Shown: positions 9,839-22,040, counted from the first letter of the stretch. The stretch: 64,000 nucleotides of DNA from Alligator mississippiensis (GCF_030867095.1 NC_081824.1:237858719-237922718), one strand, 5' to 3'. Numbers and translations are program-made. Notes: generated from the sequence alone by a model not told the origin.

Positions 9839-11216
9839 GACTTACGACGTAATTGGTTCCTGAAAATGGCGTCGTAAGTCAAAATGTCATAACTCGGAAC
9901 CAATTTTCCCCATAGGAACAATGTTATAAAAGGGGGATTGGTTCCTTTACAATGCTCAACACAGCTGTCTTCAGCTGGTAAGTTTGTTGTGGTGGGGGGA
10001 GGGGGAGGGAAGGGGCATGGGGGAGCAGATCAACACCCCTGCAGTGAGGGAGGGATTGGGGCTGGGATAGGTTGGGGCAAGTGCTTCCCAGCCAGGGCAG
10101 GGGGATACAGGGAGGGGGTGGGAATGCAGGGAGGGGGTGGGCGCTAATGGTCCAGGGGCGGCTTGTCCAGCAGCTCTCACTTCTGCCCCCACCACTGGTT
10201 TGGGAGGGCATGGGAAGGGAGGGAGGGGTGTGTGCCCTTGGATCTGCGCAGGGCGGATGGGGCTGGGGCTGCACTGTACTGTACTCTGTGCGGGCAGCGG
10301 AAGGTGCTGGGAATGGGGGCTATGCCCTCCTGCCACTCGCACAGCTGGGGCGGGGCAGAGCCGCTGCGCTGCGTCTGGACAAATGGTGCACAGCAGCGGG
10401 AGCCACTCCAGCCTCCCCGCACCTCCTGGACCAGCAGCAGCTTTGTCCCATGTCCCCCTGCCCGCCCTTGGCTGGATGAGCGGTGGCGGGGCATGGTGGG
10501 GGGAGGAGGTGTGTGTCTCAGGATTGGGGTAGGCGGGGCCAGGGCTGCACCAGGCTGTGTTCCAGGTGGGTAGTGGAGGCTCTGGGGGGCCTGTGGTTAA
10601 TTTTAGGGTGGCTGCAGCCCCTTAATAGCCCCTACTCTGCTGCCCACCCCAGTCCGGGGGCACACGCCCCCCCCATGCCCTGCCACTGCTCGCCCAGCCA
10701 GGGCGGGGCAGGAAGGCATGGGACAAAGCAACTGCTTGTCTGGGAGCCGTGGGGAGGCCAGGGTAGCTCTCGCTGCTGCACGCCACTTGTCGAGGCAATG
10801 CAGCGGCTCTGCCCCGCCCCAGCTGGGTGAGCAGCTGGGAGGCATAGCCCCCACTCCCAGCACCTTCCGTTGCCCACCCAGAGTGCAGCGCGGTGCAGCC
10901 CTGGCCCTGCAACACCTCCCCCCTGATCCAGGGACACATACCCCACCCTTTTCCTGCGCCCCGTCACCCCGGCTGGGCAGCGCTTGCCCTAGCCCCAATC
11001 CCTCCCTCAAGCAGGGGCATTGATCTGCTCCCCCATGCCCCTTCCTTCCCCCCTCCCCCCACCACAAAGGACTTAACAGCTGGAGGCAGCTGTGTCAACC
11101 ATTGCGAAGTTGAAACCGGCATCAGAACCTTGAAACGGTGTAAATTTATAAAGTTTGTAAGTGCCGTTCATCATAACTCAGAGTTGTATGTCGAGGACCG
11201 GGGCCTCGACTTACGA
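9839..11216. mobile_element. Large GC-rich palindrome inserted in CR1
   Basis: Arms of roughly 600 bp (about 9980-10600 and 10605-11075) are reverse complements at what looks like 80-90% identity, for example GGGGCATGGGGGAGCAGATCAA versus TTGATCTGCTCCCCCATGCCCC. Outer ends contain CGTAAGTC/GACTTACGA and AACTCGGAACCAATT-like words, as in terminal inverted repeats of a DNA transposon. Many long ORFs on both strands come from the GC bias and carry no domain I recognise. There is no transposase. Confidence 0.7.
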
Positions 11217-13228
11217 GGGAAAGGGGCCAGGAGGCTTCCTTGGCTGACCAGAGAAATCCAGGGCAGCCTGCGGACTAAAATTGGAGGGAGCATATAAAAA
11301 GTGGAAACGGGGAGAGATTACCAAAAAGGAGTATACCTCCTCTGCTTGCGCTTGTAGGGAGGCAGTTAGACGGGCCAAAGCTACCATGGAGCTGAGGATG
11401 GCATCCCAAGTAAAGGATAACAAAAAATTGTTTTTTTAGCTATATAGGGAGTAAAAGGAAGGCCCAGGGTGGAATAAAACCCCTACTAAATGGGCAGAAG
11501 CAATTGGTGACGGACAGTGGGGACAAGGCTGAACTCCTCAACGAGTTCTTTGCCTCAGTGTTCCTAAGTGAGGGGCAGGACAAGGCTCTCACTGGGATTG
11601 TAGAGAAGCAGCAGCAAGGTCCCAGACTGCCATGCGTAGACCCTGAGATGGTGCAGAGTCACCACCCAGAGGAACTGGATGCCTTTAAGTCGGCAGGCCC
11701 GGATGAGCTCCATCCGAGGGTACTGAAGGCACTGGCTGACGTCATTGCACAGCCACTGGCGGTAATATTTGAACACTCGTGGTGCACGGGCCAGGTCCCG
11801 GAGGACTGAAAAAGGGCCAATGTGGTCCCCATTTTCAAGAAGGGAAGGAAGGAGGACCCAGGCAACTACAGGCCAGACAGTCTCACCTCCATCCTAGGCA
11901 AAGTCTTCGAAAAAATTATCAAGGCTCACATTTGGGAGAGCCCGGCAGGACAAATTATGCTGAGGGGAAACCAGCATGGGTTTGTAGCAGGTAGATCATG
12001 CCTGACTAATCTAGTCTCTTTTTTATGACCAGGTTACAAAACGCCTGGACACAGGAGTAGGGGTTAATGTTGTATACTTAAACTTCAGGAAGGCCTTCGA
12101 TACGGTATCCCACACCATACTGGTAAACAATTTAAGAGGCTGTGACTTGGATGACTGCACAGTCCGGTGGGTGGCGAATTGGCTAGAGGGTTGCACCCAG
12201 AGAGTCGTAGTGGATGGGTCGGTATCGACCTGGAAGCGTGTGGGCAGTGGGGTCCCGCAGGGCTCGGTCCTTGGTCCGATACTCTTTAATGTCTTCATCA
12301 GCGACTTGGACAAGGGAATGAAGTGTACTCTGTCCAAGTTTGTGGATGACACAAAGCTGTGGGGAGAAGTGGACACGCCAGAGGGCAGGGAACAGCTGCA
12401 AGCAGACCTGGACAGGTTGGACAAACGGGCGGAAAACAACAGAGTGCAGTTCAACAAGGAGAAATGCAAAGTACTGCACCTAGGGAGGAAAAATGTCCAG
12501 TACACCCACTGCCTAGGAAATGACCTGCTTGGTGGCACAGAAGCGGAAAGGGATCTTGGAGTCCTAGTGGACTCCAAGATGAACATGAGTCGGCAGTGTG
12601 ACGAAGCCATCAGAAAAGCTAATGGCACTTTATCGTGCATCAGCAGATGCATGACAAACTGATCCAAGGAGGTGATACTTCCCCTCTGTCAGGCGCTGGT
12701 CAGACCGCAGTTGGAATACTGCATGCAGTTTTGGACGCCACACTTCAAGAGCGATGTGGATAACCTGGAGAAGGTCCAGAGATGGGCTACTCATATGGTT
12801 AAGGGCTTGCAGGCCAGGCCCTATGAGGAGAGACTGGGGCACCTGGACCTCTTCAGCCTCCACAAGAGAAGGTTGAGAGGCAACCTTGTGGCTGCCTATA
12901 AGTTCATCATGGGGGCACAGAAGGGAATTGGTGAGGTTTTATTCACCAAGGCGCCCCCAGGGGTTACAAGAAATAATGGCCACAAGCTAGCAGAGAGCAG
13001 ATTTAGACTAGACATTAGGAAGAACTTCTTCACAGTTCGAGTGGCCAAGGTCTGGAACGGGCTCCCAAGGGAGGTGGTGCTCTCCCCTACTCTGGGGGTC
13101 TTCAAGAGGAGGTTAGATAAGCATCTAGCTAGGGTCATCTGAACCCAGCACTCTTTCCTGCCTATGCAGGGGGTCGTACTCGATGATCTATTGAGGTCCC
13201 TTCCGACCCTAGCATCTATGAATCTATG
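11217..13228 (+). mobile_element. CR1 LINE, 2 kb, sense, with degraded RT
   Basis: 5'-truncated CR1 beginning in the linker after the endonuclease (LPWLTREIQGSLRTK). It runs through ELLNEFFASVF, ANVVPIFKKGRKEDPGNYRP, GNQHGFVAGRSCLTNLVSF, NFRKAFDTVSH and GVPQGSVLGPILFNVFISD, then FVDDTKLWGE, and ends with the 3' tail ATCTATGAATCTATGA. The catalytic box reads FVDD rather than the usual FADD. An in-frame TGA near 11806, a frameshift in a T run near 12020 and a TGA near 12661 interrupt the ORF, so it is inactive. Confidence 0.92.
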
Positions 13229-14493
13229 ACTGCCTGTATACTTGTAGAAACCCTTCTTGTTCCTCTTCATGTTCCTTGGTAGGTGCAACTCTAGTTGCAC
13301 TTTGGCCTTCCTGATTTCATCCCTGCATGTCCAAGCAGTGCTTTTATGCTCCTCCCTAGTTATTAGTCTAAGTTTCCATTTCTTGTAAGCTTCCATTTTG
13401 TGTGTTAGCTCACTGAAGAGTTCCCTGCTAAGCCAAGCTGGTCACCTGCCATTCTTCCTAGTCTTCCTGCACATCAGGATGATTCATTCCTGAGCCCTCA
13501 ATAAGGTTTCTTTAAAATACAGCCAGCTCCCCTGGACTCCTTTTCCCCTCAGATGGGCCTCCCAGGGGATCCTGCTCATCAGTACCCCAAGTGTATTGAA
13601 GTCTGCTTTTCTGAAGTTCAGTGTCCTTTCTCTGCTGCTCATTCCTTCATTTTCTCAGGACCCTGAAGTCAGTCATCTCATAGTTGCTGCTGCCCAAGTT
13701 GCCATCCACTTCTACATTCCCTACAATTCTTCCCTGTTTATGAGCAGCAGGTCAAGAGCATAGCCCCTAGGTAGCCTCTCTAACACTTGCACCAGGAAGT
13801 TGTCCCCAACACTCTCCAAAAACTTCCTGGATTGCCCTCCCAGCACGTCAGGGTGATTGAAGTTCCCCACGTGAACCAGGGCCTGTAATCAGGAAACTTC
13901 CACTAGCTGTTTGAAGCAAGCCTCATCCACCTCATCCTCCTCTATAGCAGACCCCCACCACAACATCCCCCTTGTTGTTCTCCCCTGTAAACTTAACCCA
14001 GAGACTTTCAACAGGCCTGTCTCCAATTCCATACTGAAGCTCTGAGCAATCATACAGCTCTTTTACATACAACACACACACAGCTCCTCCTTCTCTTACA
14101 GCACAATAAGCTGGAGCACTCCTCCTTCTCTTCTCCCCTGCCTGTCTTTCCTGAACAGTTTATACCCATCCATGACAGTGCTCCAGTCATGCGAGCTATC
14201 CCACTAAGTCTCTGTTATTCCAATCGCATCATAGTTCTGGAACTGCGAGGACTTCCAATTCCTCCTGCTGATTTCACAGGCTCTGTGCATTTGTGTGCAG
14301 ACACTTGAGGTAACTATCCAATTGCTCTATTTTCTTAAGAAGAATGATAAGGCCTCCCCTGTTGCCCCTTCCTGCTTATGCTTCCTCCAGGTTGCTCACT
14401 TTCCCGCTTACCTCAAGACTTGATCTCCCTCCCCCAGCAAACTTAGATTAAAGCCTCCTCCCTAAGTTAACAAGTCTATCTCCAAAGATGCTG
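13229..14493 (-). mobile_element. Older antisense CR1, second half
   Basis: Antisense CR1 of the endonuclease/ORF1-proximal region, recognisable by ATACTTGTAGAAACCCTTCTTG, CACCATGAACC-like segments and the ACAGCTCYTCCTTCTCTTAC area. It continues the piece ending at 9838 and stops near 14493, where a different GC-rich sequence begins. Confidence 0.78.
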
Positions 14494-15589
14494 TGCCACG
14501 GTCACTGCCACCTCTGGGCTGCCCAGTGGCTACTCTGCACTGTTACCGTTGCCCTGCTGGGCAGCCCAGAGGTGGCAGAGACACAGGGCAGCCCAATGTG
14601 ACATGGGCTCTGGGTGGCTGGAGCAGGGAGCGCTGGCAGCTGTGAGGGGGAGGGGCTTCTTTTACCCACACCCGGTAACAGTTTCTGCCCCGCCACCGCC
14701 CTGCTGCTACTGCTGAGCTCAGGTGAGCGAGTCCAGAGCAGGTGTGGGGCTGTGCATGTGTGTCCCCAGCAGTACTGCAGGGCTGGAGCCAGCGGCAGTG
14801 GCACCTGGAAGGAGCTGCCACTGCCTGGGTTGCCTTGAAAGGCAGTTCTGCCGTGGAGGTGCCCCAGCCCCACTGTGTGCCCAGGTGCAGCAGGATGTGC
14901 CAGCTAGACAGTACAGAGCAGACACAGGCAGGGCTGGGGCGGTGCCGGGGAGACACCACAGGACTCATAGGCTCTGGGCTTTTGCGGGGTGGGGGTGGAT
15001 GCAGGGGCTCCCATGCAAACCCCACAATACCCACATACCGTCCCCCTCAAACCCTACAACTACACCCTACCCTACACATAATCACACACCCCACAAACAG
15101 CGTACCCACCTACACACACCTGCCTCTGGGGGAGCCCCGCTCACTGCCTAGCTGGCACATACCCCACCACAAACACCCGTACACACCCCCCCAGCCACCC
15201 TCCACATAGCTCCCCACAAACCCCATACCCACCCACCTACCTCCATACATACCCCCACATCCACACACACAAACCCCATGCCCCCACCCCCCCCACAATA
15301 CACAAGAGTAAGACTTCATTTTGAGCTTATTATGCAATCATATATATATTGGAAATATATGTGTTTCCAATTCCAAGCTGGCAAACACCTTCCCAAAAAG
15401 ACCATACTTCCAGGGGCAAGGGGTAGGGTCTTCTGGTAGCAAAGGTCAGAGGTTAGGGTGTGGAACTTCCAGTCCCAAGATGGTGGCCGGGGGGGTGCCT
15501 GTCAAGGGGCAGGGCTACCCTTGTGGCCCTCAACAGCTCACCAAAACTCGTTAAGTGGCCCTCCAGCCAAAATAGTTGCCTGCCCCTAG
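14494..15589. mobile_element. GC-rich probable hAT-derived block
   Basis: The right end, CTCCAGCCAAAATAGTTGCCTGCCCCTAG, is the complement of a CTAGGGGCAGGCAACTATTTTGG terminus typical of hAT elements. A perfect 21 bp inverted repeat (14505-14525 and 14558-14578) sits at the left. The middle contains a CCCACA-rich tract (15025-15302). The left terminus was not found, so the extent is approximate. Confidence 0.5.
15025..15302. repeat. CA/C-rich simple-sequence tract
   Basis: Long irregular run of CCCACA, TACACAC and CCCCACC units, giving spurious ORFs on both strands. Low-complexity expansion inside a GC-rich transposon block. Confidence 0.75.
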
Positions 15590-16227
15590 CCTGTAGTATT
15601 AAATGTGTTTAGAATTCATTTCTTTAGCTAATAGTCAGTTATCACATGTGATTTCTATCTCAAGATGAGCTCCCCTCTCCTAGTACAGTTTCTGTGGAGG
15701 CATATATAACATCTGTTACAATCAGAGGTATAACTGCATTTCATTTAAACATACCTGTGCTAGGTTTAATCTGACCAGATTGGATACTAATAGCAGTAGC
15801 AGCATGGGTCAGCTGCCTTGACCAAGGGTCCGAGGTCAGTTGAAACAGCCTGTGCTGCTGCCACTCCAATACCTGCTACTGGTACCTCGTGCAGCTATAT
15901 TAAACCGTATAAGGCAGTTGCACTTTGTAGTGTAGACCTACCCTCAAGAATAGGAGTGACTTTAATGAAGAAAGAGTGGCAAAATGTGTTCTCCCTGTAA
16001 ACCATCAGATGTGGCTGCCTCAGGATGTCTGCAATGCATTCTTCATACACCTCCAACCATCATTGCTGAGCCCACCCCGACCTTCTGCTTGCTGATGCCA
16101 TACCTGGGAATGAAGTGATAAAGCCACCCTGAGGAGCTCTCTGCTCTGCTGGAGACTGGGAGTGGGCAGACAGAGCATGTTTGAAGACAACATTCCCTGG
16201 GAATGCCAGGGAATGATATAAATATAC
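15590..16227. other. NPHP1: NPHP1 intron, possible old DNA-transposon remnant
   Basis: Contains TTGTAGTGTAGACCTACCCT near 15926, a phrase common in old sauropsid DNA transposons, but no paired end was found. Otherwise unassigned. Confidence 0.3.
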
Positions 16228-16235
16228 CCCTAGAG

Positions 16236-18010
16236 CAGGGGTGTCTAACCTTTTTGAATGTAGGGCCGGATCATGAACTTTTTATCGCCCAGTGGGCTGG
16301 CAAGCCATATTCAAAGACCTCACAGGAAGTGGTATCACATCAGGAAGTGATGTCACATGACCTTTGACACCAATGAAGTTGCAGGAAGTGACAATGAAAT
16401 GGGTCTAACCAGTTCAAAACTCTCCCTCTAAATGACTCATTTCCTGGATCTCAGCAAGTAAGCTGGAGTTCTCAGATAATATGCAAGCGTCACAGAGCCA
16501 TTAATGTCACAGTCCATCAGTCCAGTTGCCCTGTGCTTTAGAGTCCCAGTGAAGACATTAACATTATTTCTGGCTGTGCAATGTCTGAGCATCTCCAGTG
16601 GAGGGAAGGCATCCCACTACAATTCATTCATTTTACCCATCAACATATATCAAATCCTTCCAGGGAAACATCTATTTCACTACACCACCTTTCCTGCCAG
16701 GAACTCTTCTCCCCTTTGCTACACACCTCCAATGTCAAGGCGGGGCCGCAGGGTCTGGTGGGTCTCTGCCCCCTGAAGAAGCTTTGTCACTGTTAGAGAC
16801 TATTGGGGAGGGCCCACCCCCCGCCAAACCGCGGCTAGCTGTAGTTTTCCTTTAGCTAAAGTTTTGGGGCTGCACCTGGTACCATGCAAATGCCTGGGCA
16901 TTCTGGCGCAGGGAGGCAAGGGGGAGCCGCCGGGGCCAGCGCAGCAGGGAAGTGCAGCCGTGCACGTGGAGCCCGGAGTCCGTGCAAGGGCCCGCAGAGG
17001 TGCTCAGGCCCCGTGCCTGTAAACAGAGCAGGATTTGGCCTGGGGGGTTAGGGCGCCTCTTGGTGCTGAACCGATGCTGCGTGAGCAGCACGTCCCCGGG
17101 GCTGCAGGCTTCCGCTCTGCGCCTGACCACACCGGGCTTTTCCACGGCCTGGCCCGACAGCCGCCCCAGGCTGTGCATGGAGCTGCGAGAAACCTTGCCG
17201 GGGTGGGGGCGGTCCTCGACCCACTGGGGGATCCCAGAGCCCAGCAGGGGCAGCATGGCGGGAGACATGGTGAGGACCACGGAAGGGTGGCTTCAGCTGC
17301 ATGCCGCTTTTCCTGGCTGGTGCTGACCTGGCCGGGTCTGTCCCATCTGAAGCAGCACGTGGCTGAAGCCGGCTTCCTACGTGCTGCAGGGGACAGGAGG
17401 AGCCTGGCCGGGTCTGCACTGGCCAGCAGAAGTGGCGGCAAAGCCGTGTGCCACTCAGGACGCGACAAGCCCGGCCGGAGCAGCAGGGGCTCAGCTGCAT
17501 TTTCCCCTGCCTACGTCGGTCAGTCCCGAGTGGCACACGGCTCCACCGCCACTTCTGCTGGCTGGTGCTGACCTGGCCGGGCTCCTCCTGTCCTCAGCAG
17601 CATGTGGGAATCCGGCTTCAGCTGCATGATGCTCCGGATGGGACAGACCCGCCCGGGTCGGCACCAGCCAACAGAGGCGGCGGGGGAGCCATGTGCCGCT
17701 CAGGACTGACCAGTGCAGGTACAGGAAAGTGCAGCTGAGCCCCTGCTGCTCCAGCTGGGCTCGTCCTGTCCCGACAGGCACATGGCTACTCCTCTTCCCA
17801 CACGCACCGCGTTGGCAATGTCAAGCTGATGCGGTACGTGTGGGAACCTTGTCCCTTCCCCAGCCCTTCAGCAGCCATTAGGAAACTGCTGAGGGGCTGG
17901 GGGAGGGACAAGGGGTGGGAACGAAAGTAAATCGTGTTTACTTTCATTTCCCATTGCAGCACAGTGGGCCACAGAAAATGCCTTGGCGGGCCGCATGTTG
18001 GACAAGCTTG
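16236..18010. mobile_element. hAT-like GC-rich transposon, 1.8 kb
   Basis: Starts CAGGGGTGTCTAACCTTTTT and ends so that its complement reads CAAGCTTGTCCAACATGCGG. Flanks are CCCTAGAG (16228-16235) and CCGTAGAG (18011-18018), an 8 bp duplication with one mismatch. Inside, 17270-17790 contains direct and inverted copies of a GC-rich module (CTGGTGCTGACCTGGCCGGG, GTGCCACTCAGGAC and their complements). ORFs of 120-178 codons in this block lack recognisable domains and overlap on both strands. No transposase. Confidence 0.75.
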
Positions 18011-18059
18011 CCGTAGAGGTACCTCTGCTAATGGTATAGAGATCATTTCCCTTTGCATT

Positions 18060-18329
18060 GGGCACATCTACATGAGATATTTACTGTGCAGTTGACTAAT
18101 TTTTCTGTGCACCGTTGGCTGGGGCACAGGTTGCTTCATTGTGGGGCTAGCCAGAAGGCAACTCTTGTGCCTCAGCCAGCTGCTCCACAGCATATGGAGA
18201 CAGGTTGGAGCAGCCCTGGCCTGGCAGGCTGACCCCCCAGGTCCCCTGCAAGCCTGGGGTGCTCTGACCCAGCTTCATGTGTTGCACACAGTTTATTCAT
18301 GCACATTAATTGCATGTGTAGATGTGCCC
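18060..18329. mobile_element. MITE with GGGCACATCTACA termini
   Basis: Begins GGGCACATCTACATGAG and ends GCATGTGTAGATGTGCCC, an inverted pair of about 15-17 bp. 270 bp long. It lies directly after the hAT-like element. Confidence 0.7.
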
Positions 18330-19192
18330 ATTCTTTATTTGTCTGGGTTAACAAAGCAGAACTGGGGACTTTCTGTATGAGGGAGTAGAGCTATTTATCC
18401 AAAAAAAACCCCCAAAGCAGTAAAAGTGAAAGTGGAGTCATCCAAGTATTCAAGTAAGATATAAGTCTCTGTGTTCAAGCAAGGTTAAAGTTAATGGAGC
18501 TGACTTTAACCATCAGATCATCTCAAGACAGTACATTTTGGTGCTCTGAGATTTAAGTCAGCATGTCACTTGTATTTGGATTAAATGTCTGAAGACAGAG
18601 AATTATTTTGGCACATCCAGTATACGTGGTTGCTTTTAATATTTGCAAATAATTTATACCTTATTTCACTGATTAAACGTCTTTAAAAACAGGCTCTGAA
18701 TTTAGATGGGCAGTATTGCTGTAGTTGCTACATAAACTAACCTGGTCATGAATGTTTGATCCCATCTTGCTGTAATCATTGGGATTTTTGCCAATGACTT
18801 CTTTTGAAGAAGTTCCATGTTCTTTAGGTGTAAATGGCATTCCAAGGGCCTTCCTAGGATTTAAATTCTGTTCTTCTCTGGAAAATATCTAAAACTAAAT
18901 TGATATTTTAATGACTGTTCTGCTGTTTAGTTGCTCAGATGTAGAACACCTTTAGTTAGCTGTCATTTTCTGTCTCCTAAATGTCTTTTTATCAGTAACA
19001 CAGAAGTACTTCAAGCACTCTTTATGAAAGAAAGTATATCTACACACTTTTGGCTTACTGCATCTGTTATTACTTCCAGTAGATATTTATTCGTGTACAT
19101 TGATGTGGTTGTAATACCTATTCAGGTTCACAGGATTACTTTCCATGAGCTGTTTTGAATATAGATACAAAACCTTGTGATTTCTCTTATAG
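18330..19192. other. NPHP1: NPHP1 intron before exon at 19193
   Basis: AT-rich intron. The phrase CTACATAAACTAACCTGGTCA (18729 on) recurs in altered form at 20222, hinting at a dispersed old repeat. No exon otherwise. Confidence 0.4.
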
Positions 19193-19305
19193 TCTGCTAC
19201 CAGAAACATTGATTGGCAGCATGTGCTACATTCACCTCCTGATACTTTATCGACAAATTCTTGGTGATGTGCTCCTGAAAGACAGAATAAGCGCACAGAG
19301 TGCTG
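19193..19305 (+). CDS. NPHP1: NPHP1 internal exon
   Basis: This 113 bp exon has a TTATAG acceptor and a GTAAGA donor. It encodes a very conserved stretch of nephrocystin-1 beginning [20 protein letters not shown] and continuing through [11 protein letters not shown]. The phase (1 + 37 codons + 1) joins both neighbours without a stop. This is the strongest evidence for the identity of the gene, because the PETLIG...[13 protein letters not shown] run is nearly invariant among vertebrate NPHP1 proteins as I remember them. Confidence 0.92.
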
Positions 19306-19548
19306 GTAAGAATTGTTATTGTGGCAAATTATGAAAAATCAATATTGTGAGTTATTCTGTTTAATTATTTCTCAAAGGCATATTGTACTTGCTACTTGCA
19401 GAGAAAGCGTATTGGGTTAGATAGATCTTTCGTCTTAACCAGTGTGGCAATTCTGATGTTTGTATGAATAATAATGCCAGGGGAAAAAAGGGAGTGTTTT
19501 TTGTCCTTTGCTTCCAAGTACTTGAAAGTACTTGCAGCAGAAATAAGT

Positions 19549-19748
19549 GGTTAGCCATGTTAGTCTGAAGTCAGGTAGAAGATATGGGAGGGTAACACCT
19601 TAGAAGCTAGCTAACTGGTTCAGAAAGGCATGAGCTTTTGTAGGAAACAACCAACTTTGTTAGATGCTACTAAATCCGTTCATAGCATCTGACAAAGTAG
19701 CATGTTTCCTATAGAAGCTCATACCTCTCTGAGCCGCTTAGTTTCTAA
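19549..19748. mobile_element. Hairpin repeat with GTTAGCCATGTTAGTCTG head
   Basis: A head segment (GGTTAGCCATGTTAGTCTGAAG) precedes a hairpin: GGTTCAGAAAGGCATGAGC.. (from 19618) pairs with ..GCTCATACCTCTCTGAGCC (to 19736). Same layout as the palindromic Penelope-like units (unpaired left head, inverted arms), but with a different tail sequence and no peptide. Confidence 0.6.
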
Positions 19749-19749
19749 A

Positions 19750-20005
19750 GGCATTTATACATGTGCTGTGGGAGTTGGGCGGGGGAAGTGCTTTAATTAG
19801 ACCACCCGGAGCATCTTGTGTATCAGTGTCCCCGCACTTCAAAATGGTGGCGGGGGTGCTTTATCTAAAGCTCATAGAAAGCACCCCCACCACCATTCAG
19901 AAGCACAGGGATGCTGATACATGAGACTCAGTCAAGTCTGCTCTGGAACACTGTAATTACAGCACACAGCAGCAGCCTCCCTGCTTTATAGGCACCCCAT
20001 GGTGC
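19750..20005. mobile_element. MITE-like element, family A
   Basis: GGCATTTATACATGTGCTGTG at the left and TTATAGGCACCCCAT at the right, with the family's TTTAATTAGACC, GCATCTTGTGTATCAGTGTCC and AAAATGGTGGCGGGGGTGCTTTA segments. It abuts the hairpin repeat to its left. Confidence 0.6.
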
Positions 20006-21737
20006 CACCCTGTAGTTTGTTTCAGTAAGAAAAGACTTCCAGAATTTCCAGATGTTGTGCCTAGCAGAAAACAATGCACTGTCCTGAGATACAGTAAGTA
20101 GTTTTCTCTCCTAAAAAGAGATAATATATATTCACAACATAACATAGCCCAGCCAGCTAGGATGACATTATAAAAATTAAACCTAGCTAAGGCTCTAAAT
20201 CTGACTAGCAATAATTGCTATATAAACTAACTTAGTAAGAAGGGTTTGAGCAAACCCCATTGTAATCAATGGGTGTTTTGTTGTTGCCTACATTAGGAGA
20301 AGAATCAGACCTTTAAAGCATATTTATTTCATTCTCTCCAATTTCTGCCATAAGTAGGGTTTAAATCAGGTTCCTGCCTTGGAAAAAAATCTGTCCCTAA
20401 TAGGCACTCTCTCCCCAGTCTGAGAAAACTTTCATGAGTTCCAGTTTAAGAAAGATCTGTGTTCCATTTCTTTCTGTTTGATGTAATTCTACATATGTTG
20501 TTTCATGGAAAGAGTAGAAGTAACACACCCTATCTGGGCTGCATACATATTATAACCATTCAGTTTGAAGAAATATTATTTGCATTTTTTCCATGGAAGT
20601 TAAATGAAACCCATTCTGCTCGGGTCACTCTTACAGAGTCCCTAAATGTCATTCTCATCTGCTCAAGATTAGCTGTATATTCAATTTTGTAACACTTTAA
20701 CTTGTGTCAAATGAGTTTCATATTTGACTTAAATTCCCATAATGGAAGGCAAACAGTACAAATCAAATTTTGTTTTCAGTGAAGTATGAATGAAGTGTTT
20801 TCAGTGAAGCTTTCAAGAAAACACACAAGTGAATACTGTATGAATTCTGTAACATTTGTATTAATACACTGTTCACTGAGGGATTCACAATACTTGTTTC
20901 TCATAATTTAGAATCAACCTGTTGTTCCTCCATTGTTTCCACTTCACCTCAAAATTTCTACATCATGCTTTGTTGATCCCAAATGTGTGTCTTTGTAGTA
21001 TGTGGCATGACAGTGCATGCAGTTTGCCCTCGGATGAGGCTTTTGCTCAGTTCTTGTAAACATTTCTAAGTTCCTCTTAACTGTCAAGATCAAATGTTTT
21101 GCTTGTTAATTTTTAATGAGTACATTTCTATGCTTTCCACAAGAGAGCAGGTAAGTATTTCTATACTTAAGACTAATAATTTTCCCCACATTTTGTCAAT
21201 TGTGGAGACAGGCAGAGGAGAAGTGGAGGAACTCTTAAGGCTTAAATTCAGCTGTGGAAAGAACAAAGCAAGATACGGGTTTAGATTTTTCCTTTTAAAA
21301 ACATAACCATCACTGCACACTTTTTTCTTAATGTGCCTATTGTTACAGTCATTATAGAAATACAAAAAATTGCAACTCTCAGTCATTGTGGAGTGGGTTG
21401 ATAGTTTTTCATACTGCAAAATTATACTGTCTGAATATTTCTTGATCTTTCTCCTGTGTCTCTGTATTAGGCTTTTGAAATAATACACGGTCTACTTCTA
21501 TAGTAAAAGACTTTGAATCTGCACTTACCAAAATACTTAAGCTAACAATTTCAGTCCATAGCTAGGCACTTAAATAGTAGTTTCAGTTTTCAAAAATACC
21601 CAAAGCTATAACTACCATCACATCTTTCACTGAAGTTAATCTCCACAGTTAGTACATTGGAAAATCAGGCTTTTATTCAGTTTTTCTGATGTGCATGCTC
21701 TCATTTTATTTAATAAAACCATAAACTGAAAAATGAT
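20006..21737. other. NPHP1: NPHP1 intron, no feature recognised
   Basis: AT-rich intron of 1.7 kb, without a nameable repeat or exon. Longest ORFs here lack any family resemblance. Confidence 0.4.
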
Positions 21738-22040
21738 AGATTATTCAGGTCAGAAGAGTCCTTCTGATCATCTAGTTTGATTGCCTGACTAATGTGGATC
21801 AAAGAACTTCATTCTGTAAATTTTTTAGAATGATTTGTAACTTCTTTTTGAGCTATATGGTGTCTTTTTGAAAAGACTGAACATTAATTTTAAAGATTTC
21901 AAGTAATGGAGACTTCATCATAGCCCTTTGAAAACTGTTCTAAGGGTTAATCTCCTTCACTAAGCTTTTGCACCTTGTTTCTGTATAAATCCTGTTTTCA
22001 ACTGTTGGATTCTCACTATATCCTTTTGTGTATGGGAAAA
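21738..22040 (-). mobile_element. Old antisense CR1 fragment
   Basis: Starts with the CR1-type 3' end in antisense (TTATTCAGGTCAGAAGAGTCCTTCTGATCATCTAGTTTG). Continues with the expected AATGGAGACTTCATCATAGCCC and TAAGGGTTAATCTCC phrases. Much more diverged than the other copies. Confidence 0.7.

Noticed and set aside
10072..11067. Cluster of 100-154 codon ORFs on both strands
   Set aside because: GC-rich inverted repeat suppresses stop codons; products are Gly/Pro/Arg-rich, overlap on both strands and lack any domain or splice context.
17035..17571. 178-codon and opposing 154-162 codon ORFs
   Set aside because: Inside a hAT-like element made of repeated GC-rich modules; all frames are open by composition and none looks like a transposase.
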